The notes beneath the pieces are model-generated. The model saw nothing but the letters and a program-made list of their open reading frames with translations, was not told the origin of the DNA and ran no database searches. A stretch of DNA of 64,000 nt from Chondrus crispus. Taxonomy: Eukaryota > Rhodophyta > Florideophyceae > Gigartinales > Gigartinaceae. Position 1 is the stretch's first letter, and the number at the start of each line of letters is the position of its first letter. Below, piece by piece: positions 31,001 to 40,997 of the stretch. The translations under genes were made by a program, and so were the position numbers. The DNA lies in the NCBI RefSeq assembly GCF_000350225.1, contig NW_005178601.1:1-64000 (forward strand), given 5' to 3'.

Positions 31001-32138
31001 AGCAATCTATGGTCTTAAGCAAGCCCATCGCCAATGGCATAGTAAGATCGATGAGTTTCTGATCACTGAACTTGGTTTCAACACTACACGCAGCGACCCA
31101 TGTCTTTACATTCGACGTCAAGGCAATGTCATCATGATTATCGCGTTGTACGTGGACGATCTGCTGCTAGCTGGAAGTGACTTGGAGGCCATATTATGGA
31201 TGAAAAATGAACTTAACAAACGATTCGATATGAAAGACCTTGGCGAAGCGAAGACTTGTATTGGTCTAGAGATCGACCGTATACGTTCTAAACACGTCCT
31301 GACCGTCACGCAGTCGAAGTATGCCCAAGCAGTACTGAAACGGTTCAAAATGTCGGCATGCAATCCTTGCGTTACTCCGATGGAACAGTCTCGACATGTC
31401 ACAATGCAAGTGGCCGAAACTGGCACTGATGACAACCCATGCTTTGAACCATATCGTCAGGCCATTGGATGTCTAATGTTCCTAATGGTCGGGACGCGCC
31501 CCGATATTGCGTTTGCCATTGGAAAGTTATCTCAACACTGTGCCGACCCTCACGATTCGCATTGGACAGGTGTGAAACGTGTTTTGAGATACTTGCGTGG
31601 GTCCCAGCATCTTGGAATAGTGTTTGGTAAAGATGATCTTGGTACGGAACTTCATGGGTATAGCGACGCAGATTGGGGTGGATGCCTTGAATCACGGAAA
31701 TCAACGAGTGGGTACGTGTTCAAGCTTTGTGATGGGCCTATCAGTTGGGCTTCCCGGAAACAAACAGTAGTTGCAAAGTCTACTTGTGAGGCAGAATACA
31801 TCGCACTCAGTGAAGCATGCAAAGAGGCTGCGTGGCTTCGACGCTTCCATGCCGATGTACTTGGTGCGAATTCGGATCCAACAATTCGCGTTGGATGTGA
31901 CAACGCTGGTACGATTGCGTTTGCTCAGAACGAATCTACAAATCGTCGCAACAAGCACATTGATATTACGTATCATTTTGTTCGAGATGCGGTGCAGCGA
32001 AAACTGGTCACATTGTACCATTGTCCGACAACAGAAATGCCAGCCGATATGCTGACCAAACCACTTGGTCGCGTGCTGTTTGAAAAGTTCGTGGGCATGG
32101 TTGGGCTTTCCGAGTGCAAAGCAGCCCAAAGCATGTGA
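28020..32138 (+). CDS. Copia family-1 gag-pol polyprotein (element D)
   Basis: One open frame of 1372 codons from ATG 28020 (MEDQGGGGSIRIDKL). Domains with rough residues: gag 1-200; zinc knuckle CTNCGHTGHTATRC near 220; protease LVDSACTAH near 298; integrase HHCC near 425-480 and DDE core at about 503, 524 and 602; an acidic Ser/Thr/Glu-rich linker near 735-810; reverse transcriptase about 870-1080 with YVDDLLLAGS near 1043; RNase H about 1210-1350 (YSDADWGG, STCEAEYIAL). The order integrase then RT is diagnostic for Ty1/copia. The frame appears whole. Confidence 0.97.
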   Translation: MEDQGGGGSIRIDKLTDSNFYVWKQKIQLLLALRDVDQYIVEGRVPSEERAEERKKWIRGDSKAKALIGLSLSDEHLEHVRDVDTAHEMWEAIVNVFERHTLLNKLAARREFYTVKMLSGEKVLAYINRVKQLAAILKSMSVNIDDKEMAMAVLNGLPARFEALIVALDALGNEEKIFSLDFVKSRLLQEEQRANMKSSSSQTSALVNRAPNNRDINDYKCTNCGHTGHTATRCWGKDLNGRRPAPPSGYKPRMSQRKQSAFVTQKPDPDMVVNSVDFTCLMSKASHTNDMEMSPSWLVDSACTAHITYDRSLFATYEPLDSASVQMGTKASAKVAGRGDVHLKLNVNGRIEPCKLTDVLHVPDFAFSLLSVSRMTELGLKVGFENGKCMIRRGSTVVATATLVGELYVLDIVSDIGSAHAATLQTWHERFAHVHSQGIASMIRDNVVSGVKLLGNEANKINNTDNDCISEKCSACVYGKATRSVIPKERSSRRAYFCLDLVHSDVCGPLEVQSIGGAKYFITFIDDHSNWSVVYRMHHKSEAFERYKMFAQLAQTHTGRKIKVLRTDRGGEYLSTEFNSFLIANGTQHQMTTAYTPEQNGVAERLNRTLVNLVRSMLAHKKVTKGFWAEALANAVYVRNRVTSRAIPPKMTPYHLWMKSVPNVGHLRVFGSKCWYTLPKHNIQKLDARAKEAMFLGYAENTKAYKLWDGDLHKVIVSRDVTFDESTGGKSGEPMDTNEEATTDDDTINSNIDEEVAENDAVASEASSPDEQQDSDESSNSSPTAGEDETTETVEQHVVEEETIDPPTNLRRSTRVRKTPGAWWAAALVTAGLLSHAHVITEIPNSYKQAMDSPKARFWQKGIDKELASQHKNKTWTLVPRSQASNVLTSRWVFGVKQLPDESGKLVETAKGRLVARGFQQVEGIDYTETFAPVIKFTTIRLLLALVAHFDLELHQMDVVTAFLNGDLHEEIFMEQPEGCIDKVQPDSVCKLLKAIYGLKQAHRQWHSKIDEFLITELGFNTTRSDPCLYIRRQGNVIMIIALYVDDLLLAGSDLEAILWMKNELNKRFDMKDLGEAKTCIGLEIDRIRSKHVLTVTQSKYAQAVLKRFKMSACNPCVTPMEQSRHVTMQVAETGTDDNPCFEPYRQAIGCLMFLMVGTRPDIAFAIGKLSQHCADPHDSHWTGVKRVLRYLRGSQHLGIVFGKDDLGTELHGYSDADWGGCLESRKSTSGYVFKLCDGPISWASRKQTVVAKSTCEAEYIALSEACKEAAWLRRFHADVLGANSDPTIRVGCDNAGTIAFAQNESTNRRNKHIDITYHFVRDAVQRKLVTLYHCPTTEMPADMLTKPLGRVLFEKFVGMVGLSECKAAQSM

Positions 32139-32140
32139 TC

Positions 32141-32149
32141 GAGGGGAGG
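32141..32149 (+). other. Polypurine tract of element D
   Basis: GAGGGGAGG lies directly before the 3' LTR and 3 bases after the gag-pol stop. It is the expected primer for plus-strand synthesis. Equivalent tracts adjoin the 3' LTRs of C, B, E and G. Confidence 0.85.
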
Positions 32150-33413
32150 TATTGAAAATGTGCGACCACATGCTGTTATCTGAAAAGGTCAAAATCGAGT
32201 GACACGTGTACATGACTGCACGGTCCGGGCGCTCTTACCCATATCACGACATGACACGTGTAAAATCCCAGATTTTGGGGTTCCGGGGACGAAAGTGGCC
32301 CCTCGGAGGGTCATGCAAATTTGCATAGTTTTGCCAAGTGGAACCTTGGCCCTTAGCACTATAGACTACACAGGAAATACTGCAATTCTATTGGCCCTCA
32401 GGTCTAATGCTGCAAATCTATTGGTCGAGCGTTGTCCACGTGTGCGTCATTGGCCTTGTGATGTACTTTAAATGGCCTGTATATGCCATAATTACGTTGT
32501 TTTGGGGGTTTCAAGTGGTTTGCCATGGTTGTAATGGGTAATTGCATGGGGCCCCCGGGCGGGACACATGTATGCCGTGTACACATGTACACGTCGCCAG
32601 GTGGATTCGTGTACGTACACATGTACACGCATCCAGGTGTATGCACATGAGGGTTTACAGTTTTACAGTGTCAGACTGTTTGCGATCCTGCGCGTGTCCG
32701 AGTACAGTACATGTGAATCAAAAGTACAACAAGTACTTCTCGCGAGAGGAATACAGTTGTGCGATTATTCTGTGTACGCGTCACGCTGTATGCGAGTCTT
32801 GCGTGAGCACGCGCCGTTGCACTGTGCTCTCGTCATGGTGCGCCGTTGGATGCAAGTTCATGACAGTACTCGTGTGATTTACATGTATTCTCATGTGAGT
32901 TGTGTAGAAAGTCTGGATGCACATTGTTATAACTTGCCATAATTGTCTGACAGTGCTTGGCGAAATTAGTAAGGTGAGAAACAAGGATACGTATGGCGAT
33001 TGTGATATGAAAGACGTTTGCGTTGTTGGAAATAGACAAGTGCCAAGTTGTTCGTTGCACAACAATGAAGTCTGGCATGACTGGATGCAGATTAGTAAGG
33101 TGTGAAACAGTTGCATGCATAGGGCCATGGTTTACAGTCATTTGGAATGTGTAGAAATAGTTGTGAGCTAATAGTTACGAATCGATTCGTAAGGTGGAAA
33201 TCGAACAGTATGGTCGGGCCACAAGAGGACCGCGCTTGGTCGCGCATAGTAGAGTATGGTTTACTGGGAGTCGGAGTAGAGCGATAGTGTAGCACTCGAA
33301 GTGTATAAGTATCGCAGGAAAACGGCTTCAAAGTAAACCTCGGCACCAACTCCTTTACTCACACACATCAACCTGCCTTCCTTCTTTCCCTTGCCCCTCC
33401 GAACCTACCATTA
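32150..33413 (+). repeat. 3' LTR of element D
   Basis: 1264 bp, essentially identical to the 5' LTR. It ends CCATTA and is followed by CTTCT and the gag start of C on the minus strand. Confidence 0.95.
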
Positions 33414-33562
33414 CTTCTTACGCTCTTCCGCTCAACATCACGTAGAGCAAGCAGAAGTTGTATTTTCTGCTTCCACACGTAGAAGTTGGAGTCCGTCAGT
33501 TTGTCGATTCTGATGGATCCTCCTCCTCCTTGATCTTCCATTTTAGTGCAAATAAACTTCAA
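33414..33562 (-). pseudogene. Element C: gag start (fossil)
   Basis: The minus strand encodes MEDQGGGGSIRIDKL and KQKIQLLLALRDV, the N-terminus of family-1 gag, cut off from the rest by element D. The conserved 50-bp block lies just upstream on the minus strand (33582-33631). Confidence 0.85.
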
Positions 33563-33713
33563 GTATTCGAAAATCCGTTCGGGGATCCCAAGCCGTTAAC
33601 CGATAGTCAACACAATGGCAAGCCCACCCGTCTAAGAAGTTCGATATGATTCCTATGAAGTTGCACTAGGAGAAATTTGCGAACAGATATGTGAATTTAT
33701 TTGGATGAAATCC

Positions 33714-34256
33714 CTAACTATTCTGTTCACAAACTACCTTTAAGTGTGCGGCACCGTTCTCGTGGCACTTCAGGTGCCCGTGAGACTCAAATACGCGATT
33801 GCAAGGGATACAACGCGGAGTCTCCTTAGCGTTGGCAACCTGAATGCGATGAGACCTAGACTGAATGTGGTCGTAAAAGACCTTCGCACTATTGCCACTA
33901 ACGCCGCACACTTTACAATACCGCTTATACCGCGGGCACACCTTACGATTCCTCTTGCGCTCACGCTTAAACTCTTTATCCGCGAGAACAGCCGCTTTCC
34001 GAGCAGAAAGTCGATGCGTAGTTCGCTTTATTGGTGCGGGAACAGAGCGCGGAATACGAGGAATCCTATATGGTGCGCAACTCGAGGACGGACCCGGAAG
34101 CGCGAGCCGAGGTGAAGGTTGATCCTCAGGCTCAAGCACCTCAACGGATACGACCTCCGATGTCCGAACCGTTCGACCGGTGACCAGCTTCCCAGGCGCA
34201 GAGCGCACCGGTACTAATTCCAGATCTAACACAACCCCGTAAAAACAGGTATTCAC
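33714..34256 (-). CDS. Accessory zinc-finger ORF in element C
   Basis: The homologous frame is open and has both C-x2-C-x12-H-x5-H fingers (CKVCGVSGNSAKVFYDHIQS and CIPCNRVFESHGHLKCHENG). It differs from the D copy at few residues. Its retention next to dead gag-pol parts shows that it belongs to the element rather than to the insertion site. The donor-like GTAAGT motif and the preceding ATG are also conserved in the C leader (about 34371-34385, minus). Confidence 0.7.
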   Translation of the reverse strand: MNTCFYGVVLDLELVPVRSAPGKLVTGRTVRTSEVVSVEVLEPEDQPSPRLALPGPSSSCAPYRIPRIPRSVPAPIKRTTHRLSARKAAVLADKEFKRERKRNRKVCPRYKRYCKVCGVSGNSAKVFYDHIQSRSHRIQVANAKETPRCIPCNRVFESHGHLKCHENGAAHLKVVCEQNS

Positions 34257-34762
34257 AATAAGGAATATGAAGATAATCGTCAGTAACAGATTTTGGAATT
34301 ATTGCTCTTAAGAACCACCAAAACGTGCAAAGACAATCACTTAGATGTGTAAGAAATGGAAAGAAACTCAAAACTTACTTTGCATGAGAGAACGAAGAAA
34401 AACCAAATGCGAGATTGACGACGACGGCGGTAGCGGGAGCGGAAACGAAGACGAAGACCAAAGACAGAGACAGCAGCAAGAACCACAGCAAGAACAAAAG
34501 CCAAACCAAGAACGAAGACAACGAAGACAGCGGGGGCGATGACCAAAACCAATTCACACAAGAGAGCAAGAACGACAGCAGCAGCGAAAACCAAAACCAA
34601 GAACGACGCCAAGAACGAGAGCGACAACGACAGCGAGAAGACCAGCGGAAAGAAAGACGAGAAACGGCAGCGAAAACGACAGCGACAACGACGGCAGAAA
34701 CAACGGAACGAGAACGACAGACTCATGCAGTGAAACGACAGCGAGGGACTGGGCCCATAACC

Positions 34763-36013
34763 TAATGGTAGGTTCGGAGGGGCAAGGGAAAGAAGGAAGG
34801 CAGGTTGATGTGTGTGAGTGAAGGAGTTGGTGCCGAGGTTTACTTGGAGCCGTCTTTCGGCGATACTTATACACTTTGAGTGTTACACTATCCCATTACT
34901 TTGGCACCTGGTAAACCGTACTCACCATATGCGCGACCAAGCGCGGTCCTCTTCTGGCCCGTCCACACTGTCCTATTTCCACCTTACGAATTGACTATTG
35001 ACTATCAGTGCACAACAGTTTCTACACATTTCGAGTGACTGTAAACCATGGCCCTATGCATGCAATGGTTTCACACCTTACTGATCTGCATCCAGACATG
35101 ACAGAATATATTCTGGCACAATGAACAACTTGGCATCTCTCTATTTCCAACAACACAAAGTCCTGTCATATCTCAGTCCCCATACATGCCCTTGTTTCGT
35201 ACCTTACTAATTTCGGTACACACTGCCAGACAACTATCACGGATAGCAACAATGTGCATCCAGACTTTCTACACATCTCACGTGATATCCGATGTGAATC
35301 ACACGAGTACTGTCATCAACTTGCATCCAACGGCGCACCATAACGAGAGCACAGTACAACGTCGCATGCTGACGACAGTGTAGTACAACGGCGCATGCTG
35401 ATGCAAGGGTCGCATACAGCGTGACGCGTACACTGAATACTCACGTAAGTACATGTCTCTTGCGAGAAATACTTGTTGTACTTTTAATTCACATGTACTG
35501 TGCTTGGACACGAGCCGGACCGTATGTAGGCGACGTGTACAAGTGTACGTACACGCAGCAACCTGGCGATGTGTACATGTGTACACCGCACACAAGTGTC
35601 CAGCGCCAAGGCCACACGTAATTACCCATTACAACCATGGTGAACAACTTGAAACCCCCGAAATGATGTAATTAAAACGTATACGGATCATTCAAGATAT
35701 ATCACCAGCATGACTGCATATAAGTGGACAATAACAGACCAATAGAATTGCAGCATTAGAACCGACACCCAATAGATTTGCAGTATTGCCTGTGTAGCCC
35801 TATAACGGTTCGGGCCAAATGCAAATTTTCGGCATTTATGCAAATTTGCATAACCCTCCAAAAGTCCACTTTCGTCCCCAGAACCCCAAAATCTGAGACT
35901 TTACACGTGTCATGTGGTGATATGGGGTGAGGGTCCGGACCGTCGAGTCATGTACACATGTCGCTCGATTTTGCGCTTTCTAGATAACAGCATGTGGTCG
36001 CACATTTTCAATA
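34763..36013 (-). repeat. 5' LTR of element C (subfamily 1b)
   Basis: 1251 bp, bounded by the PBS complement (34749-34762) and by GTGAT at 36014. It matches the 3' LTR of C apart from about ten substitutions and the SINE-like piece. It is about 80 per cent similar to the subfamily-1a LTRs of D, E and G. Confidence 0.9.
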
Positions 36014-36151
36014 GTGATGAACGCAAGAAATCTCTCCGACGAAATTATACGAGCATATGCGGCAGAATTTACAACCACCAAAGCCTTTATTGATAGGGAT
36101 GCTGACCGCAATGAAATGATGTTCATGTTTCTACGAAGCCTTCTCGGCTGA
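36014..36151 (+). pseudogene. Unknown host gene, 3' part after element C
   Basis: The frame broken at 12323 resumes in phase and reads 45 codons (including NLSDEIIRAYAAEFTTTKAF and FMFLRSLLG) to TGA at 36149-36151. The resulting pre-insertion frame would be 317 codons from 11503, or 288 from the first ATG at 11590. Downstream frames on the same strand begin within 15 bases, so the true gene may be longer. Confidence 0.5.
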
Positions 36152-36162
36152 AACCAGGTGTT

Positions 36163-36918
36163 TTGGACAAGCATACCGCGCGAATGCATCACGAGTGCGT
36201 GATAGCCGAGTTACCTCCGGATCCCCCCTGCCCGACTAGGCGCAAACATCTGTTCATATGCAAGAGGATCGTCACTATTATTAACGACTGTTTCCGAATC
36301 TCTCGGGATGGCTCGAAGGTCAAAATGTTCGAGAGCGGCCTCTTTCTACTGGTTAACTGGAGTGAACATGACTCTTTCCATCGCTCTCACTTGTCACCCA
36401 CCTTTCGATTTTTGCACAGCGATGCGGAATCCGTCCCCGCTTCTGAGATCCCTGACACTACTGTAGGGTGGGATACACACACATCCGTCACCAATCGGAA
36501 GCTTCTGGCTGCTCTTATATCGGAAAGCAAAGACCTGGTGATACAGGCGACTTATCAAGTCACCGTCACTGATGGTTCGAACGGCGAAAACCGTGTCACA
36601 GAGATCAAGCGCAACATTAACATCTTGCGAATTGCTCTGCCCTTCGTCTGCGCCTATTGCCATTGTGGTGAGGAAATGACTCTTGGATCACATGCGTCAA
36701 TGCTTCGAACAATCTATCGGATTGCTCGGTTTCTGAGGCAATTGTTCTCTGTTCGGGCGAACTACAATCCTTCAGGTACAACGGCAACGCATGATGGGGC
36801 AACAGCTGTCAGTGGTGACTTGACAAGTGAGAGGAGCCAATATTTGATACCCGAAATCACGCTGCGAGAGATGTTACCGGGTAGATCGGAGAAAGAGAAG
36901 GTTATCAGTGGGGGGTGA
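36163..36918 (+). CDS. Unknown host ORF downstream of element C, 251 codons
   Basis: A long frame without an upstream ATG; the first in-frame ATG is near 36184 (MHHECVIAEL). It contains RRKHLFICKRIVTIINDCFR, a Cys/His cluster (FVCAYCHCGEEM, about residues 165-176) and a helical segment (RTIYRIARFLRQLFSV). No domain is recognised. It follows the 317-codon frame by 11 bases, and the two could be one gene split by a frame change. Expression and true limits are unknown. Confidence 0.45.
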   Translation: MDKHTARMHHECVIAELPPDPPCPTRRKHLFICKRIVTIINDCFRISRDGSKVKMFESGLFLLVNWSEHDSFHRSHLSPTFRFLHSDAESVPASEIPDTTVGWDTHTSVTNRKLLAALISESKDLVIQATYQVTVTDGSNGENRVTEIKRNINILRIALPFVCAYCHCGEEMTLGSHASMLRTIYRIARFLRQLFSVRANYNPSGTTATHDGATAVSGDLTSERSQYLIPEITLREMLPGRSEKEKVISGG

Positions 36919-37088
36919 TGAAAATCTCCAAAGAAATATTCGCCAGATTAAACATTTCTGCACCGCAAGACATTTACAGCAACGAAAGCGCTGTGACAAG
37001 CGGCACCAATGAGTGGAGACATCAAGCAGAAGATTTGGAAGATGATTTCGACAGTGACGATGATGTTATGGCGGGAATGCTAGACTAA
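36918..37088 (+). CDS. Small acidic ORF overlapping the previous stop
   Basis: 56 codons from ATG 36918, overlapping the upstream stop as TGATG. It begins MKISKEIFARLNISAPQDIY and ends with an acidic tail (EDLEDDFDSDDDVMAGMLD). In a eukaryote this is more likely the continuation of the upstream gene after an indel than a separate cistron. Its ordinary N-terminal part plus acidic C-terminus looks like real coding sequence. Confidence 0.4.
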   Translation: MKISKEIFARLNISAPQDIYSNESAVTSGTNEWRHQAEDLEDDFDSDDDVMAGMLD

Positions 37089-37103
37089 CATTTCTGCCCT
37101 GAT

Positions 37104-37331
37104 AGGTTACGTAAAGTTCGGATTTCCACGACCAGTGTCAAAACGGGTTCAGCAGTACGCGATAAGCTGCACGCCAACAATTGCACGCCTTCACTATCAG
37201 AAGCTGCAGTATTAGAGCAGGTAAAGAAGTCGGAGCTCGTTCTAGTGGAGGACATCACTCGGGAAAATCGCATGAGGGGCGCAATCAGCATTCGAAAAAA
37301 TCATTTCGGCTGCTCATGTCGGCAAGAGTGA
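37104..37331 (+). CDS. Possible exon after a 3' splice site, 75 codons
   Basis: The frame is open from 37104 to TGA 37329-37331 and has no ATG. It reads VRISTTSVKTGSAVRDKLHA and VEDITRENRMRGAISIRKNH. Directly upstream lie GACTAAC (branch-point-like, 37083-37089), a pyrimidine-rich TTTCTGCCCT and TAG|G at 37103-37106, a good 3' splice-site arrangement. It may be the last exon of the gene represented by 36163-37088. The matching donor was not identified. Confidence 0.35.
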   Translation, partial: RLRKVRISTTSVKTGSAVRDKLHANNCTPSLSEAAVLEQVKKSELVLVEDITRENRMRGAISIRKNHFGCSCRQE

Positions 37332-37654
37332 ACAGGGCCGAACCGATATAGTTGTCCTACCTCCATAGTCACCCAATGAATGAACGAATTGCACCACCAT
37401 GTATCCCCCGACCTTTTCCCAGCCGTCATGTACTATGGTAGCTCGTGAGGTAATTCGCAATCAATATCGCTCTAATGTGCAGATGCTCTCGTGAATACTG
37501 CTGGGATCCTTGCTACGTAATATTCTGATGACCACCTGAACTTTGTGACAGACGAATCCAAGAGAAAATGCTCGGGAGGGCCAGTCTTGCAGTTGCAATG
37601 GGGCCACGTAGTTCTCGACTACGCACACACTATCAAGAATCGAGTAACGAAGTG
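37332..37654. other. No gene supported
   Basis: About 320 bases of host DNA between the last coding-like frame and element E. No motif is recognised. Confidence 0.4.
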
Positions 37655-37659
37655 GGCTC

Positions 37660-38922
37660 TATTGAAAATGTGCGACCACATGCTGTTATCTGGAAAGTGC
37701 AAAATCGAGTGACACGTGTACATGACTGCACGGTCCGGGCGCTCTTACCCATATCACGACATGACACGTGTAAAATCCCAGATTTTGGGGTTCCGGGGAC
37801 GAAAGTGGCCTCTCGGAGGGTCATGCAAATTTGCATAGTTTTGCCAAGTGGAACCTTGGCCCGTAGCACTATAGACTACACAGGAAATACTGCAATTCTA
37901 TTGGCCCTCAGGTCTAATGCTGCAAATCTATTGGTCGAGCGTTGTCCACGTGTGCGTCATTGGCCTTGTGATGTACTTTAAATGGCCTGTATATGCCATA
38001 ATTACGTTGTTTGGGGGTTTCAAGTGGCTTGCCATGGTTGTAATGGGTAATTGCATGGGGCCCCCGGGCGGGACACATGTATGCCGTGTACACATGTACA
38101 CGTCGCCAGGTGAATTCGTGTACGTACACATGTACACGCATCCAGGTGTATGCACATGAGGGTTTACAGTTTTACAGTGTCAGACTGTTTGCGATCCTGC
38201 GCGTGTCCGAGTACAGTACATGTGAATCAAAAGTACAACAAGTACTTCTCGCGAGAGGAATACAGTTGTGCGATTATTCTGTGTACGCGTCACGCTGTAT
38301 GCGAGTCTTGCGTGAGCACGCGCCGTTGCACTGTGCTCTCGTCATGGTGCGCCGTTGGATGCAAGTTCATGACAGTACTCGTGTGATTTACATGTATTCT
38401 CATGTGAGTTGTGTAGAAAGTCTGGATGCACATTGTTATAACTTGCCATAATTATCTGACAGTGCTTGGCGAAATTAGTAAGGTGAGAAACAAGGATACG
38501 TATGGCGATTGTGATATGAAAGACGTTTGCGTTGTTGGAAATAGACAAGTGCCAAGTTGTTCGTTGCACAACAATGAAGTCTGGCATGACTGGATGCAGA
38601 TTAGTAAGGTGTGAAACAGTTGCATGCATAGGGCCATGGTTTACAGTCATTTGGAATGTGTAGAAATAGTTGTGAGCTAATAGTTACGAATCGATTCGTA
38701 AGGTGGAAATCGAACAGTATGGTCGGGCCACAAGAGGACCGCGCTTGGTCGCGCATAGTAGAGTATGGTTTACTGGGAGTCGGAGTAGAGCGATAGTGTA
38801 GCACTCGAAGTGTATAAGTATCGCAGGAAAACGGCTTCAAAGTAAACCTCGGCACCAACTCCCTCACTCACACACATCAACCTGCCTTCCTTCTTTCCCT
38901 TGCCCCTCCGAACCTACCATTA
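37660..38922 (+). repeat. 5' LTR of element E (subfamily 1a)
   Basis: Starts TATTGAAAATG and ends CCATTA. It has the same TATAAG box and ACACGTGT-rich U3 as D. Confidence 0.95.
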
Positions 38923-39428
38923 GGTTATGGGCCCAGTCCCTCGCTGTCGTTTCACTGCATGAGTCTGTCGTTCTCGTTCCGTTGTTTCTGCCGTCGTTGT
39001 CACTGTCGTTTTCGCTGCCGTTTCTCGTCGTTCTTTCCGCTGGTCTTCTCGCTGTCGTTGTCGCTCTCGTTCTTGGCGTCGTTCTTGGTTTTGGTTTTCG
39101 CTGCTGCTGTCGTTCTTGCTCTCTTGTGTGAATTGGTTTTGGTCATCGCCCCCGCTGTCTTCGTTGTCTTCGTTCTTGGTTTGGCTTTTGTTCTTGCTGT
39201 GGTTCTTGCTGCTGTCTCTGTCTTTGGTCTTCGTCTTCGTTTCCGCTCCCGCTACCGCCGTCGTCGTCAATCTCGCATTTGGTTTTTCTTCGTTCTCTCA
39301 TGCAAAGTAAGTTTTGAGTTTCTTTCCATTTCCTACACATCTAAGTGATTGTCTTTGCACGTTTTGGTGGTTCTTAAGAGCAATAATTCCAAAATCTGTT
39401 ACTGACGATTATCTTCATATTCCTTATT

Positions 39429-40915
39429 GTGAATACCTGTTTTTACGGGGTTGTGTTAGATCTGGAATTAGTACCGGTGCGCTCTGCGCCTGGGAAGCTG
39501 GTCACCGGTCGAACGGTTCGGACATCGGAGGTCGTATCCGTTGAGGTGCTTGAGCCTGAGGATCAACCTTCACCTCGGCTCGCGCTTCCGGGTCCGTCCT
39601 CGAGTTGCGCACCATATAGGATTCCTCGTATTCCGCGCTCTGTTCCCGCACCAATAAAGAGAACTATACTGGAAGGTCAGCGGGGCAAAGGGAAATCGAA
39701 GGACGGTTGATGAGGTGAAGTTGAAGGATTGGGTACCGATTTACTTTGAGTCGCCAACTTCTGGCACTACTTATACACTTCTGCAATCTTCTAGAACTCT
39801 ACTATCAAACACTACGACACACATACTACAAATGTATTGGCTCTAACACATGTGCCCGTCTTGCTACTCGGCCAAACTGGCGATGGCCCAACAAACAGAA
39901 CAGAAAACCGCCTTACGAATTAGCACTGTCATGACGGAGAAATTAGTAAGGCAGTACAACAAAGCACAGCAAAGCACAAATTCCCTTACTATTCCAAATC
40001 CAGCGTGGCACAAGTTCGTAAGGCACGTTTACAGCTCACACGTTGCCTTACGAATTCAAATCAATCCTGCAAGGACTGTTTACAGCGCACACGTTGCCTT
40101 ATGAATCTGAATCTCTCGTGAGGTCCTGTCCACTGTCAATTACAACAGTGCACATTTTGCCTTACGAATTCAAAACTCGCGCAACGGTATCTTTGTGTCC
40201 TGCTGTAGCCGTGCTGCACTCCATGGACGCTGTAAACCTTTGGCACGTGCCAGGCACCCGCCACCAAGGTTCTACACTTTGTCTGTAAGACTGCAGGCGT
40301 ACTGTACGCGTCCGACAGTGTAATGAGGACATGTGTCCAGGTCATACACGTGTCGGGCGGAGAAAATGAAACATTCTCAGATTGTACAGTACACCGCAAC
40401 CGTGTACATATTTCACACGTGTACAGGTTGAAAACCAAACTTGCTCCTGAAGTACTGTAGAGTGCAACCGTGTACAGAAATCACACGTGTACACGTTGAA
40501 AATCAAACTTGCTCAGCTCGTCACGCGGAGTGTTTTTGCTTTTACACATGTCATACCTGTCGTCGTTTGTCATGCATATCAGCATGTGGTCGTAGAATTA
40601 CAACAAACTACGCATCGACTTTCTGCTCGGAAAGCGGCTGTTCTCGCGGATAAAGAGTTTAAGCGTGAGCGCAAGAGGAATCGTAAGGTGTGCCCGCGGT
40701 ATAAGCGGTATTGTAAAGTGTGCGGCGTTAGTGGCAATAGTGCGAAGGCCTTTTACGACCACATTCAGTCTAGGTCTCATCGCATTCAGGTTGCCAACGC
40801 TAAGGAGACTCCGCGTTGTATCCCTTGCAATCGCGTATTTGAGTCTCACGGGCACCTGAAGTGCCACGAGAACGGTGCCGCACACTTAAAGGTAGTTTGT
40901 GAACAGAATAGTTAG
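39429..40915 (+). pseudogene. Accessory zinc-finger ORF in element E, interrupted
   Basis: The N-terminal half lies before 39667. The basic region and both C-x2-C-x12-H-x5-H fingers lie after 40605, ending at 40915. They are separated by a family-2 solo LTR with duplicated AACTA. The flanking halves match the uninterrupted ORF of D closely. Confidence 0.75.
39667..40605 (-). mobile_element. Solo LTR of copia family 2
   Basis: 939 bp, in minus orientation from TACTGGAAGG to ATTACAACA, flanked by perfect AACTA (39662-39666 and 40606-40610). It is close to but distinct from the LTRs of B (several substitutions and a short indel near 40360). It was left behind after recombination between the two LTRs of a former full element. 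Confidence 0.9.
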
Positions 40916-40997
40916 GGATTTCATCCAAATAAATTCACATATCTGTTCGCAAATTTCTCCTAGTGCAACTTCATAGGAATCATATCGAACTTCTTAG

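Larger units (their letters stand above)
25535..33413 (+). mobile_element. Ty1/copia element D (family 1), young and whole-looking
   Basis: LTRs at 25535-26798 and 32150-33413 are 1264 bp each, with about one difference, so D inserted very recently. It is inserted head-on into the gag start of C. The flanks show CTTCT, sharing one T with the LTR end. Order: LTR, PBS, GTCGTT-rich leader, zinc-finger ORF, conserved 50-bp block, gag-pol, polypurine tract, LTR. All parts appear present and open. Confidence 0.95.
12324..36013 (-). mobile_element. Ty1/copia element C (family 1), split by two nested insertions
   Basis: LTRs lie at 12324-13686 (3') and 34763-36013 (5'), with perfect 5-bp target duplications GTGAT on both sides (12319-12323 and 36014-36018). 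The interior is interrupted by element B (15958-23799) and element D (25535-33413). Remaining parts are a leader with zinc-finger ORF, a gag start, and the gag-integrase and RT-RNase H regions. The two LTRs differ at about ten positions in 1251 shared bases, so C is older than B or D. It is a fossil that can no longer act as a unit. Confidence 0.9.
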
